The notes under the pieces: model-generated
Told to the model about the DNA's origin: nothing
Database searches by the model: none
Seen by the model: only the letters and a program-made list of their open reading frames with translations
Translations under genes and position numbers: made by a program
Assembly: GCA_045123185.1 (NCBI GenBank)
Contig: JBGVIL010000206.1
Coordinates: 14,951-78,950, forward strand
Direction of reading: 5' to 3'
DNA from: UBA1231 sp045123185
Lineage (GTDB): Bacteria; Bacillota_I; Bacilli_A; ML615J-28; CAG-313
Length of the DNA stretch: 64,000 nt
Part shown: piece after piece, positions 45,009 to 53,243 of the stretch
Numbering within the stretch: position 1 is the first letter of the stretch
Layout: each line of letters starts with the position of its first letter

Positions 45009-45692
45009 ATGGGAGAATGGTTCACAGGAGGACATAGTATGTTTGATTCTCGAATATTTGAACCTAGTGTAACTTTCACATCATCTGATGGTAGTGTCAG
45101 AGATGCAATTTATAGAACAACTACATACAATCCTGACGCTTTCGCTTCTTCTATAGATATACCAAGTATGTGGCCGTCTCGTGGTTTGACAGAGTTAGAT
45201 TGGTATAAACTTAATGGAATAGATGTTAGAAGTGAGGAGGAAATACCTAAAATGAAAACTTATGCAGATAAGGACCCTCATTCTTGTGGGGGTAGATATG
45301 CCGTAGCTTGTAGCAATGCTCCAGATTTATCACAAGATAGAATATTGAAAAGTCTTTCTATGATGAAAAGTAGATTAATGATGCAATGTGCTCCAGTAAA
45401 GGTAGAAAATATCGAATGTAAGATGACACCTGCGGTAAAAGAAAATATAATAAAAGCTTATAAAAAACTAGAAATGTACGGTAAGAAAACTCCTTTTGTA
45501 GCACGTTTTGATGAGTATGGAAGACGACTTCCTGATGAAATTAAAATAGATGTTATGAGAGGTATGACAATCAAAATAGTTAACCCAGATGATTACAACC
45601 CTTATTATATAGAATTTGAAGGAAAAGTTCATGACCCAATGATGTATAAACCTGACTGGGATTATAAGTATGATTATGATACTCCATTTTAA
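45009..45692 (+). CDS. phage protein, unknown
   Basis: A 227-residue protein from the ATG at 45009 (GGAGGAAAATAAG upstream). It contains YADKDPHSCGGRYAVACSNAP and a C-terminal segment rich in Asp, Tyr and Pro (VNPDDYNPYYIEFEG). No domain is recognised. It follows the helicase by one base and ends the operon before a new promoter. Confidence 0.65.
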   Translation: MGEWFTGGHSMFDSRIFEPSVTFTSSDGSVRDAIYRTTTYNPDAFASSIDIPSMWPSRGLTELDWYKLNGIDVRSEEEIPKMKTYADKDPHSCGGRYAVACSNAPDLSQDRILKSLSMMKSRLMMQCAPVKVENIECKMTPAVKENIIKAYKKLEMYGKKTPFVARFDEYGRRLPDEIKIDVMRGMTIKIVNPDDYNPYYIEFEGKVHDPMMYKPDWDYKYDYDTPF

Positions 45693-45719
45693 AAAAGTTT
45701 AAAAAAGACAATAGAACTA

Positions 45720-45748
45720 TTAACTTTTTATAACTTGTATGATATAAT
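45720..45748 (+). promoter_or_regulatory. plus-strand promoter
   Basis: TTAACT (45720-45725), 17-base spacer, TATAAT (45743-45748), then AAAGGAGG and an ATG at 45771. Confidence 0.8.
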
Positions 45749-45770
45749 GTCGACAAAAGGAGGAATAATC

Positions 45771-45965
45771 ATGGGAAAAATACTAATATTATTAACGATA
45801 CTAATTATCATGGGCGCAATATGGTCATTACCATTATATTTAGTAGCGAATTTTGTGTTATGGTTATTTCATATACCATTTCATTTAACTTGGTTGCAAG
45901 CATTTGGAGTATGTTTATTAGCAAGTTTAATTAAAAAATCATTATTTGGTAAGGGGGATAACTAA
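45771..45965 (+). CDS. small membrane protein
   Basis: A 64-residue protein from the ATG at 45771 (AGGAGG upstream). It has two membrane segments, GKILILLTILIIMGAIW and FHLTWLQAFGVCLLASLI, with a short basic/polar end. Its stop overlaps the metallopeptidase-like gene start by one base. Confidence 0.7.
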   Translation: MGKILILLTILIIMGAIWSLPLYLVANFVLWLFHIPFHLTWLQAFGVCLLASLIKKSLFGKGDN

Positions 45966-46330
45966 TGTTTACATTCAAATCACCAGCCATCTCTAAAAAT
46001 GTTTGGAAGTTATGCTTTAGAGATAGAGCTGAAATGAACAGAATTTACTATGAAAATCGCACACCAGATGAAAATGCGAGAATACATGGTATCACAGAAT
46101 TTGTAACTTCAACTATCTATATTGATAAGGATTTAGATGGTTTCACTTTAATGAAGGCGATTAGACACGAATTAACTCATATATATTTATGGGAAACTGG
46201 TCAACAAGACCGAGTAATGAATGAAGAAGAAACGTGTGACTTTATGAGTGTAGCAGCTCCTGTTATTTGTAAAACAGCAGATGAGATTGTACTAAGATTG
46301 AAAGAGGGGTTGTATAAACATGGCGAGTAA
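45965..46330 (+). CDS. HExxH metallopeptidase-like protein
   Basis: A 121-residue protein. The zinc motif HELTH (His68, Glu69, His72) lies in KAIRHELTHIYLW, followed by EEETCDFM which can supply a third ligand (Glu of EET). The arrangement is like ImmA/IrrE or SprT-type minimal gluzincins, and ImmA-type proteases cleave repressors. It overlaps the VRR-NUC gene. There is no repressor gene beside it. Confidence 0.75.
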   Translation: MFTFKSPAISKNVWKLCFRDRAEMNRIYYENRTPDENARIHGITEFVTSTIYIDKDLDGFTLMKAIRHELTHIYLWETGQQDRVMNEEETCDFMSVAAPVICKTADEIVLRLKEGLYKHGE

Positions 46331-46634
46331 ATATGTTGCTCACCGTGAAAAAGAAATAGAAAACGAAATAAAAACATACATAAAAGAACGTGGCGGACTT
46401 TGTTATAAAATTCATGGTGGGGATTTATATCAAGAAAACGGTATCCCAGACTTATTATGTTGTTGGGGAGGGTTATTCTTCGGAATAGAAGTAAAAGACC
46501 CGCAAGGAAAACCTAGTGCGATGCAATTAGCACAAGGAGCGAGAATAAAGAAAGCTCAAGGACATTTTATTATTGCTACTAGCTTAGATGATGTTAAAAA
46601 TTATATAAGAGAGGCAGGATTGATAGGATTATGA
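46320..46634 (+). CDS. VRR-NUC domain nuclease
   Basis: A 104-residue stand-alone VRR-NUC nuclease. The PD-(D/E)XK core is GIPDLL (Asp44), IEVKDP (Glu57, Lys59) and SAMQLAQ. Phage members are often encoded near helicases (here the SNF2-like gene) and cut branched DNA. Overlaps link it to both neighbours. Confidence 0.9.
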   Translation: MASKYVAHREKEIENEIKTYIKERGGLCYKIHGGDLYQENGIPDLLCCWGGLFFGIEVKDPQGKPSAMQLAQGARIKKAQGHFIIATSLDDVKNYIREAGLIGL

Positions 46635-46858
46635 GAAAAATAGGACCAGGAGATATAAGTTATTGTAATACTAACTGTTGTCAAGAAAGATGTAAAAGAA
46701 ACTTGAAATATTGGAAGCCACCAACACGATTTTATTCTGTATCTAATTTCGATGATGAGTGTGCAGATGCGATACATTCAAAATGTGAACATATATGGCT
46801 AGCAGAGGAGGAGAAGAAAGTTGGACGACCTAAAAAAGCTACAAGCAGAGAATCATAA
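46631..46858 (+). CDS. Cys-rich small phage protein
   Basis: A 75-residue protein. ISYCNTNCCQERCKRNL and ECADAIHSKCEHIW carry enough Cys and His for two zinc sites. This pattern is a known small phage family with no function, from memory. ATGAG overlap with the previous gene. Confidence 0.7.
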   Translation: MRKIGPGDISYCNTNCCQERCKRNLKYWKPPTRFYSVSNFDDECADAIHSKCEHIWLAEEEKKVGRPKKATSRES

Positions 46859-47072
46859 TTTAAAAGAACAACTAGAAAATTATATTCCTAGACGCAGAGT
46901 TAGACGAGTATATAAAATGTTAGGGGATATATTAGAAGCGGATACAGATGTTAGTCCGCATATTCAAACAGTAAAAGAATTTATAACTAAAATAGAAAAA
47001 GAAGGTAAAGCAGAAGCAGGACCAGATATTAAAACTGCGATTGAGCATTTGCTTTCAGTAAGGGAAAGATAA
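46821..47072 (+). CDS. small helical protein with probable TTG start
   Basis: An 83-residue protein starting at TTG 46821 with AGGAGGAG nine bases upstream. The N-terminus is coiled coil (LKKLQAENHNLKEQLENY), followed by a basic helix (RRRVRRVYKML). The alternative-start call follows from the ribosome binding site. The function is unknown. Confidence 0.6.
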   Translation: MDDLKKLQAENHNLKEQLENYIPRRRVRRVYKMLGDILEADTDVSPHIQTVKEFITKIEKEGKAEAGPDIKTAIEHLLSVRER

Positions 47073-47629
47073 TGAAAGAATTATGGAAAGATATTTCTGG
47101 ATATGAAGGAGTTTATCAAATTTCAAATTTAGGTAGGGTAAAACGTCTTGCGTACATCTCTGAAATTTCTCCTAGAGGGTACAAACAATATATGCACTTT
47201 TCAGAAAAAATATTAAAACCTTATACCGACAAAGTTGGTTACGTGTATGCTCATTTAAGTAAAGCAGGTAAGACTAACACTTATTTATTACATAGATTAG
47301 TAGCGGAAGCATTCATACCTAACCCAGATAATCTACCTGTAGTGAACCATAAGGATGAGAATAAGAGTAACAACTGCGTAGATAATTTGGAATGGTGTAC
47401 ACAACAGTATAACGCTAGTTATGGTAATGGTGCTATTTCTCGTAGAAATACAATAAGAAAACTACAAGGAAAAGAAATAGAGCAATATGATTTATTTGGT
47501 AATTTAGTAGATACGTTGAAAACTGCACACGACAAAGAACCTGAATTTTCAGCTACTAAAATTATAGCGTGCTGTAGAGGGAATAGAAAGACACATAAAA
47601 AATACGTATGGAAATACAAGGAGGGATAA
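47072..47629 (+). CDS. HNH homing endonuclease (NUMOD4 type)
   Basis: A 185-residue endonuclease: NUMOD4 (KELWKDISGYEGVYQISN), HNH core (LLHRLVAEAFIPNP, VVNHKDENKSNN, LEWCTQQYN) and a NUMOD1-like C-terminal DNA-binding repeat (IEQYDLFGNLVDTLKTA). Such enzymes move by gene conversion. It lies immediately upstream of the disrupted metallophosphoesterase gene, which may be related to that disruption. Confidence 0.9.
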   Translation: MKELWKDISGYEGVYQISNLGRVKRLAYISEISPRGYKQYMHFSEKILKPYTDKVGYVYAHLSKAGKTNTYLLHRLVAEAFIPNPDNLPVVNHKDENKSNNCVDNLEWCTQQYNASYGNGAISRRNTIRKLQGKEIEQYDLFGNLVDTLKTAHDKEPEFSATKIIACCRGNRKTHKKYVWKYKEG

Positions 47630-47635
47630 TAGAAA

Positions 47636-48182
47636 ATGAAATATTACATTGCTGATATTCATTTTCGGCTAACGACACCGAAATATTTTAAAATTTGAAA
47701 ACAGACCATTTGAAACAGCTGAAGAAATGGACGAAGAATATATCAGAAGATGGAATAACAAAGTTGGAAAAGGAGACGAAATATATATTTTAGGAGACCT
47801 ATCATTCCGTAAAGGGAAGGAAACTACTGAAATATTAAAACGCCTTAATGGTATGAAGTTTTTGATTAGAGGAAATCACGACCACTTATTTTTAGATGAC
47901 GACGAATTCGACCAAAGTTTATTTAGATGGGTGAAAGATACAACTATGATTAAAGATGGAAACCACAGGATTTCGTTATTTCACTATCCAATTCAAGTAT
48001 GGAATGAACAGCATCATGGGTCATTACACTTTTATGGTCATGTCCATTCAAATTCAGGTACTATGCACCCTATGAAATATGAAATACCAAACTCATATAA
48101 TGTAGGGATAGACGTAATACAAGAACCAATGACAAAAGATGAAATTATAAATTTTTATGAAAGGAGGCAAAGAAATGACTAA
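47636..48182 (+). pseudogene. calcineurin-like metallophosphoesterase, frame broken at a CGG codon
   Basis: The 5-prime frame encodes MKYYIADIHF with the first metal motif (DIH) and then CGG (47666-47668). The rest of the enzyme is in the +1 frame: ENRPFETAEE, LGDLSF, RGNHDHLF, YGHVHSN. A +1 step at the CGG gives the expected HFG, but the next codon is TAA, then CGA, then HRNILKF. So two extra codons (TAACGA) lie where homologues have none. Either it is a decayed gene (a 7-base net insertion), or recoding also needs TAA readthrough or a bypass. The separate ORF from 47727 lacks the DxH motif. Confidence 0.7.
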
Positions 48183-48630
48183 ATATCCAGAAGACTTCGA
48201 ATTAGAGGCTCTTATTCATAAGATTAAGGCTGATAAAGAATATTCAGCAGATTGTGAAAAACTAGAATATCAGGCTTGTTTGAAATGGATACGAGAAGAG
48301 TTAGAACCAGTAGAGAACATACCGATTAGACCAAAAGACTCTTATTCATTAAAACACATAATGGAAAGAGATATAGGTTTATATGTGAATAACAATGTAT
48401 TTAAAGCCGCAATGTTAGAATCAGGTTATAAATGCAAAGCTTCTGAAATATATAACGGAGACGATTTATGTCATAACTTATGTTTTAATGTAAGTAAAAA
48501 GTCACCAGTATTTAAACGAATACTAACTTATGGTGGACGTGGAAGCGTATATATTCAAGAAAATTACATCTGTTCTCAATGGGAAGCAGCTCATAATAAA
48601 AGATGGAATTGGGAGGTGTATGTAAAATGA
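48175..48630 (+). CDS. phage protein, unknown
   Basis: A 151-residue protein from the ATG at 48175 (AGGAGG upstream). It is helical at first (LEALIHKIKADKEYSADC) and then mixed. It has several Cys but no clear zinc pattern. It is coupled to both neighbours by overlaps. No family is recognised. Confidence 0.65.
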   Translation: MTKYPEDFELEALIHKIKADKEYSADCEKLEYQACLKWIREELEPVENIPIRPKDSYSLKHIMERDIGLYVNNNVFKAAMLESGYKCKASEIYNGDDLCHNLCFNVSKKSPVFKRILTYGGRGSVYIQENYICSQWEAAHNKRWNWEVYVK

Positions 48631-48863
48631 TGGCAATGTTCCCAGTCTTCATAATCGGAATGTTAGCAGGTATAATGATTTCATATTTATATTTTCATTA
48701 TATAAAAACTATACCATCTAACACTCGATTTAAACTACAAGAAGAAACTATTTCGAGTTTACGTGAAGACATAGAAGCTCTAGAAGCTGTAAATGCTGAT
48801 TTACGTAAACAACTAGAAACTAAACGTGGTAGAAAACCAAAACATATGGAAGAACAAACTTAA
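48627..48863 (+). CDS. membrane-anchored coiled-coil protein
   Basis: A 78-residue protein from the ATG at 48627 (GGGAGG upstream). One membrane segment (FPVFIIGMLAGIMISYLYF) and a coiled coil (EETISSLREDIEALEAVN), then a basic tail. It is topologically similar to phage spanin/lysis accessory proteins but far from the lysis genes. Confidence 0.65.
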   Translation: MMAMFPVFIIGMLAGIMISYLYFHYIKTIPSNTRFKLQEETISSLREDIEALEAVNADLRKQLETKRGRKPKHMEEQT

Positions 48864-48879
48864 TAGGAGGATTAAAACA

Positions 48880-49119
48880 ATGACATTATTCGAAAAAATG
48901 GGATATGATGAAGAAACTATAAAAACATTAGCGGTAGCTAGATGTAGAACAGGACTTACAAATATTAGCTTAGTTATCTTACATGAAAATGTAAAAGTAG
49001 GTAATACTGATTATCTAACAAAAGTGAATGAATATATTGTAAACGAATGTAAAAGTACGCAAGATGTAAACGAGTACATTCAAAATAATAACCCATTAGA
49101 TATACCAGAAATAAAATAA
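48880..49119 (+). CDS. small phage protein, unknown
   Basis: A 79-residue protein from the ATG at 48880, AGGAGG upstream. It is polar and helical (TLFEKMGYDEETIKTLAVAR). No function. A gap of about 50 bases separates it from the SPFH gene. Confidence 0.6.
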   Translation: MTLFEKMGYDEETIKTLAVARCRTGLTNISLVILHENVKVGNTDYLTKVNEYIVNECKSTQDVNEYIQNNNPLDIPEIK

Positions 49120-49167
49120 TTCCAAAATGGAAAGTAAATTTAAAAATTAATAGGAGGATTAACCAAA

Positions 49168-49971
49168 ATGGAAACAAAATCAACAGTTATAGCCGTAGTA
49201 GCTTGTATGATAATCGTATTAGGATTAGTATTATTTTTTGCAAGTACAGCAATAGTACCAACAGGACATATAGGAGTAGTGACATTATACTCAAAAGTTC
49301 AAGATAAATATTTAGACGCAGGATTTCACATGGTAAAACCATTCGTTGAAGATATCCATGCAATCGATATAAGAACACAAAAATATCAAGGTACAGTAGA
49401 AGGAAGTGCTAAAGACCTTCAAATTGTGAATGTAACAATGTCAATAAACTATCAAATTAAACCTGAGAAAGCTTCAGAATTATACGCTAAAGTAGGTAAA
49501 AATTATAATGATACAATTTTAAACCCAGCATTACAAAGTGGTTTGAAAGCAGCTATTGCTAAATTTACAGCAGAAGAAATGATAACAAAAAGAAGTGAAG
49601 TAGCAAACGCTATTACAGAAGAATTAAATTCTAGATTAGATGAATGTTTTATGATAACAGCTGTAAACCTTGAAAACATTGGATTTACAGACGAATTCAA
49701 TAAAGCAGTTGAAGCTAAAACAACAAACCAACAAAAAGCAGAAGCTGAAAAAGCTCAATTAGAAATAATAAAAGTTCAAAATGAACAAAAAATTAACACA
49801 GCTGAAGCAGAAGCAAAAGTTAGAGAATTGCAATCTCAATCAGTAACAGAAAAATCATTAGAACAACTAAGACTAGAAATTCAAAGAGAAATGATACAAA
49901 AATGGAATGGTAGCTTCCCAACAACTATGTTGAGCGAAGACCCAACAATGTTATTTAACTTAGGAAAGTAG
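49168..49971 (+). CDS. SPFH/prohibitin-family membrane protein
   Basis: A 267-residue protein. Residues 7-30 are an N-terminal membrane anchor. Residues 32-190 are the SPFH domain (VPTGHIGVVTLYSKVQDK, then VNVTMSINYQI). Residues 190-240 are an Ala/Glu-rich coiled coil (QKAEAEKAQLEIIKVQN). SPFH proteins form membrane scaffolds with proteases or lipid domains. A phage copy may protect or reorganise the membrane during infection; this is inferred. AGGAGG precedes the ATG. Confidence 0.9.
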   Translation: METKSTVIAVVACMIIVLGLVLFFASTAIVPTGHIGVVTLYSKVQDKYLDAGFHMVKPFVEDIHAIDIRTQKYQGTVEGSAKDLQIVNVTMSINYQIKPEKASELYAKVGKNYNDTILNPALQSGLKAAIAKFTAEEMITKRSEVANAITEELNSRLDECFMITAVNLENIGFTDEFNKAVEAKTTNQQKAEAEKAQLEIIKVQNEQKINTAEAEAKVRELQSQSVTEKSLEQLRLEIQREMIQKWNGSFPTTMLSEDPTMLFNLGK

Positions 49972-49978
49972 GACTTAT

Positions 49979-50269
49979 ATGGAAGAAAAAATTGCAAATT
50001 CAATAGCTCTACATCAGATGACAATAAATGAATTAGAAGATATTAAATTAAAAGTTAAAGATAATATAGACGATACTGTAAAATTCCGTATAGAAACTAG
50101 ACAGATATTTCGTGCGTGGGAACCTTACATGACAAAATGTAAAAGTAAAATGGATATATCACCACGTACAATGATGTTAATATTAGATGAAGCTATAAAA
50201 GCTGAAAAAGGAAGAATTGATAAACTAATTGATATGGAAATAGACAGAAGAATAAGTAAAGATAAATAA
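49979..50269 (+). CDS. small helical protein, unknown
   Basis: A 96-residue, wholly helical and charged protein (HQMTINELEDIKLKVKDN). It starts seven bases after the SPFH stop with AAGTAGGA as a weak ribosome binding site, so it is translationally coupled. It may be an SPFH partner; there is no domain. Confidence 0.6.
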   Translation: MEEKIANSIALHQMTINELEDIKLKVKDNIDDTVKFRIETRQIFRAWEPYMTKCKSKMDISPRTMMLILDEAIKAEKGRIDKLIDMEIDRRISKDK

Positions 50270-50282
50270 AGGAGAGGATACA

Positions 50283-50492
50283 ATGGCTACTAAAACAGAA
50301 AATCATGATAAAGCTTATGCAAAAATAGAAGCATTAGTAATGGAGAAAGTCTTTTCATTAGAAGCAGAGAACGCACAATTAAAAAATGAATTAGCTATGG
50401 CCCAAGCAAAACTAGAGATTTATGAGAGGATAGCCAGTGTATCCGACTCTAAAGTTCAATTAGGATTTGGACCACCTATAATCAAAGACTAA
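50283..50492 (+). CDS. small coiled-coil protein
   Basis: A 69-residue coiled-coil protein (VMEKVFSLEAENAQLKNEL, then AQAKLEIYERI) with AGGAGAGG upstream. The gene is close to the previous one. Function unknown. Confidence 0.6.
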   Translation: MATKTENHDKAYAKIEALVMEKVFSLEAENAQLKNELAMAQAKLEIYERIASVSDSKVQLGFGPPIIKD

Positions 50493-50515
50493 AGAAAAGA
50501 AAGGAGGTAATACGT

Positions 50516-50719
50516 ATGACAATATTAAGTAATAATCAAAAAAATATAAAAATCAGATTTACTAACACTGTTTATAAAAGCTACGATAAGGAAGAAAACC
50601 AAGAATGTTTCAATGTTAACCCACCTTATATTAGTTGTAGTAATAAACAAGATGCAGAACGTATACAAGAAGAGATAAACACCCTTGTAAATAAATTGAG
50701 TAAAGAATTAATGAAATAA
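50516..50719 (+). CDS. small phage protein, unknown
   Basis: A 67-residue protein with AAAGGAGGTAA upstream. A beta strand, YKSYDKEENQECFNVNPPY and a helix with DAERIQEEINTL are visible. No family is recognised. Confidence 0.6.
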   Translation: MTILSNNQKNIKIRFTNTVYKSYDKEENQECFNVNPPYISCSNKQDAERIQEEINTLVNKLSKELMK

Positions 50720-50741
50720 TTAAAATAAGGGGGAATAATAT

Positions 50742-51197
50742 ATGAAAGAATGTACTGGTACAGGACGTGACTGGGATTGGTGCAGGGTTGAAAAAATGGG
50801 ATGCCCTGGTTGTGACCATTATAGAGAACAAGATGGAAAGGATGATACTATGAAAATAAAAAATGTAAATTTAAAATGGAATGTATTACGTTGGGATAGT
50901 AATACTAAGAAAGTAACACCATATAACATATTGGGATATTCATTTGCTGAAACTTTAGCCGCAGATATAAAAAAGAAAAAAATAGTAAATCGTGAACAAT
51001 TAAAAGAACACTTAAAACGTGAATTCATGTATCGTTATTGGTCTAAAGCAGAATGCGAAATGGGTATGGGAGGTCTATGGTCAACAATTGAAGAATTAGA
51101 AAAAATAGATATGTGGTATCAAATAGAAATGAATTTCGATAACATAATAGACTATATAATATTAAAAATGGATTTATTCAAAAAGAAGGAGCAATAA
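50742..51197 (+). CDS. phage protein with N-terminal Cys motif
   Basis: A 151-residue protein. CTGTGRDWDWCRVEKMGCPGC (residues 4-24 region) gives a four-Cys zinc site like that of a small phage family I remember. The remainder resembles a separate phage domain (YNILGYSFAETLAADIKKK, then WSKAECEMGMGGLWSTI). An internal ATG with AAAGGATG (50850) could start the second domain alone. GGGGGAAT precedes the ATG. Confidence 0.65.
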   Translation: MKECTGTGRDWDWCRVEKMGCPGCDHYREQDGKDDTMKIKNVNLKWNVLRWDSNTKKVTPYNILGYSFAETLAADIKKKKIVNREQLKEHLKREFMYRYWSKAECEMGMGGLWSTIEELEKIDMWYQIEMNFDNIIDYIILKMDLFKKKEQ

Positions 51198-51198
51198 A

Positions 51199-51622
51199 AT
51201 GGATTTAAAATTATGTTTTATAGATGATGAAAGAAACTGTGCATTCTTTACAGAAAAAGATGTGACAGAACAATGGGGTGATGATTGGAACGATGCTCCA
51301 TATGAACATAATGCGGAATACCCATACGAATATGATTATGATGCACCAGAACAAGGGGTAAAAAAACGGTAGAGGAATTTATCCTAGAATAAACATTAAA
51401 AAAGTTTATTTTGAATTAGACTTTTATAAAGTACCACGTAGTGGGTATCTTAATAGTCCCTATTCAGTGGAAGATATAAACAAAGGTGTAGTAGCGTGGA
51501 TATGGAATGATAATTTCAAATTATTTGCAGGAACTACAATGGAGGAATTTATAAAAACAATTCAAGATAATGGTGGAAAAATATATGTAGAATTAGAAAA
51601 AGGAGAAACACATGGAAATTAG
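51199..51622 (+). CDS. conserved phage protein completed by +1 frameshift at CGG
   Basis: The zero frame encodes 56 residues (MDLKLCFIDDERNC, then GDDWNDAPYEHNAEYPYEYD) and meets CGG (51367-51369) directly followed by TAG. A +1 step reads GGT and continues GRGIYPRINIKKVYFELDF for 84 residues to a TAG at 51620. I know this as one uninterrupted phage family: the acidic N-terminal part with WNDAPYEHNA followed by GRGIYP and then NSPYSVEDIN. The second half has no start codon of its own near the junction. Total is 140 residues. It overlaps the next gene. Confidence 0.8.
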
Positions 51623-51971
51623 AGTATATTTACATAGAACTAAAAAGAAAAACTTTGAAGTAGCTGACTGCTTTTCTGTATTTGTAGATTTTGATAAGTT
51701 ACCAGAAGATAAAAAAGATGACGTTGATTTTATAAACGAAGGTTTCAAAAATGACTGTCAAAGAATAGCTCGCACTAGAGAATGTGTATTGAAATATGGT
51801 ACTGGATATCTATCTTTCATGAGACCTCAATTCGAAGGTGAAGAAAAAGATAACGGTAATGAAAAAGTTATATTTGATAATAAGGAAATGTTATTCGTTA
51901 AAAAACCAGTTAAAAGAACTAGAAAGAAAAAAGAAACTCCAGCTGAGGAGGTAACAAATGAACAAAGTTAG
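51612..51971 (+). CDS. phage protein, unknown
   Basis: A 119-residue protein with a ferredoxin-like beginning (MEIRVYLHRTKKKNFEVAD) and a basic tail (KKPVKRTRKKKETP). AAAAGGAG lies upstream in the previous frame, and the start overlaps the 140-residue gene. No family. Confidence 0.6.
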   Translation: MEIRVYLHRTKKKNFEVADCFSVFVDFDKLPEDKKDDVDFINEGFKNDCQRIARTRECVLKYGTGYLSFMRPQFEGEEKDNGNEKVIFDNKEMLFVKKPVKRTRKKKETPAEEVTNEQS

Positions 51972-52329
51972 AAAAATAGTTGGTGTTGACTTTGATGGTA
52001 CTTTAGCTGTGACTAGAGGTACTTATCCTAAAATACAAGGTCCAATTCAAGAAGTCATAGATTACGTCAAAAGTGAACAAGCTGCGGGTGCATATTTAAT
52101 TCTAATCACCATGAGAGAATATGACGAATTAAGACAAGCAGTAGAATGGTGTAAAGAACAAGGTTTGCGTTTCGATGCAGTAAATGACAACTTACCTCAA
52201 ATGAAAGAGTTTTTTGGAAACAATCCAAGAAAGATATTTTGTAACGAATATTTAGATGACACTAATATAGGTGGCATTGAAAATGTATTAGAACTAATAA
52301 GGAGTAAGAAAAAAGATGATAACAATTAG
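51958..52329 (+). CDS. HAD-superfamily phosphatase-like protein
   Basis: A 123-residue minimal HAD protein. Motif I DFDGTLA (Asp11, Asp13), motif II ITMRE near 50, and an acidic pair (EYLDDTNIGG) near 101-103. It may dephosphorylate nucleotides or sugars or act on polynucleotide ends; phages often carry such genes. GAGGAGGTAAC precedes the ATG. Confidence 0.85.
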   Translation: MNKVRKIVGVDFDGTLAVTRGTYPKIQGPIQEVIDYVKSEQAAGAYLILITMREYDELRQAVEWCKEQGLRFDAVNDNLPQMKEFFGNNPRKIFCNEYLDDTNIGGIENVLELIRSKKKDDNN

Positions 52330-52774
52330 TACTGACTTAGCGTGTATAATACTTACTATATTAACTATGTATATACTAAGTCGTTTTTATAGGTTTATAC
52401 TATTCCCCAAGATAGTTGAAAAAACCACAAAAGAGTTAGAGAAGAATCCAAGATGGATTACAAAAGAATTACATTCAAAATATTATGGATTTTCTGATAT
52501 TGATATAATAACAGCAGAAAGTTCAATAGGTGCTCTACCTCGATTTAGAATAGCCAAGGATGATAAAACTCGTTTAGAATTTTTAATTTCAAATGATACA
52601 ACTACTAGAGAAATTGAAAAAATGGGTCAAGTTGCATTAGTTGGTAAAATAAAAGTTAAGTATGGATTATTCTTTCCTGATAAACCACTACATTGGTTAT
52701 CAATAATGTGTTTTATGCTTGACGGTGGAGAGGTTTCCGTGAAAGATATTGAAAAAGGACAAGAAACCAATTGA
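52316..52774 (+). CDS. membrane-anchored phage protein, unknown
   Basis: A 152-residue protein with one N-terminal membrane segment (LACIILTILTMYILSRFY) and a soluble alpha/beta domain (LEFLISNDTTTREIEKMG). AAGGAGTAAG precedes the ATG, which overlaps the HAD gene. The TGA stop lies within the next promoter's -35 box. No family is recognised. Confidence 0.6.
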   Translation: MITISTDLACIILTILTMYILSRFYRFILFPKIVEKTTKELEKNPRWITKELHSKYYGFSDIDIITAESSIGALPRFRIAKDDKTRLEFLISNDTTTREIEKMGQVALVGKIKVKYGLFFPDKPLHWLSIMCFMLDGGEVSVKDIEKGQETN

Positions 52775-52799
52775 CGATTTTCACAAAGTATGTTATTAT
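52771..52799 (+). promoter_or_regulatory. plus-strand promoter with small leader hairpin
   Basis: TTGACG (52771-52776), 17-base spacer, TATTAT (52794-52799). The RNA should then contain CTGTA / TACAG (52803-52817) before the ribosome binding site AAAGGAAG. Confidence 0.75.
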
Positions 52800-52834
52800 A
52801 TACTGTAGACAATACAGATGAAAGGAAGTTGAAA

Positions 52835-53236
52835 ATGAAGGATTTATCCGAATATAGAGTCCTAAATAAGGCAATATTGTATAGAGAATTTAAAGAAAAA
52901 TACGGTTATCCAAATATGCAAATAACCTCATATAGACGTGTATTATATGGAGAAAGTACTTACTTAGGTAAAGGTCGCTCACCATATATAGCAGATATGT
53001 TTAGGTTTTTTAGTGATAAATTAGATAAGCCATTCATAGATATAGCATACGATTTGTTAGACTCAGAGTTTTTTGGTAGAAAGAACACATTATTAGATGT
53101 GATTATAGCAGAAAAAGGTATAACAAAAGAAGTATTAGGTGATAGAGCCGAAGCACTTAATAATATTAGACTATGTGACTTAAACGAAGATAATAGAAGG
53201 ATATATGAAGAAGCATTATCAGAAGTAAAGGAGTAG
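52835..53236 (+). CDS. probable DNA-binding protein, unknown
   Basis: A 133-residue protein from the ATG at 52835 (AAAGGAAG upstream). ILYREFKEKYGYPNMQITSYRRVL resembles a Cro-like helix pair. It continues with AEALNNIRLCDLNEDNRR. It is the first gene behind its own promoter, so a regulator is plausible but not shown. Confidence 0.55.
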   Translation: MKDLSEYRVLNKAILYREFKEKYGYPNMQITSYRRVLYGESTYLGKGRSPYIADMFRFFSDKLDKPFIDIAYDLLDSEFFGRKNTLLDVIIAEKGITKEVLGDRAEALNNIRLCDLNEDNRRIYEEALSEVKE

Positions 53237-53243
53237 TGATAGT

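Noticed and set aside
47727..48182. Metallophosphoesterase starting at the internal ATG 47727 as an intact gene
   Set aside because: It lacks the DxH metal motif and has no good ribosome binding site; the true N-terminus is at 47636 in another frame.
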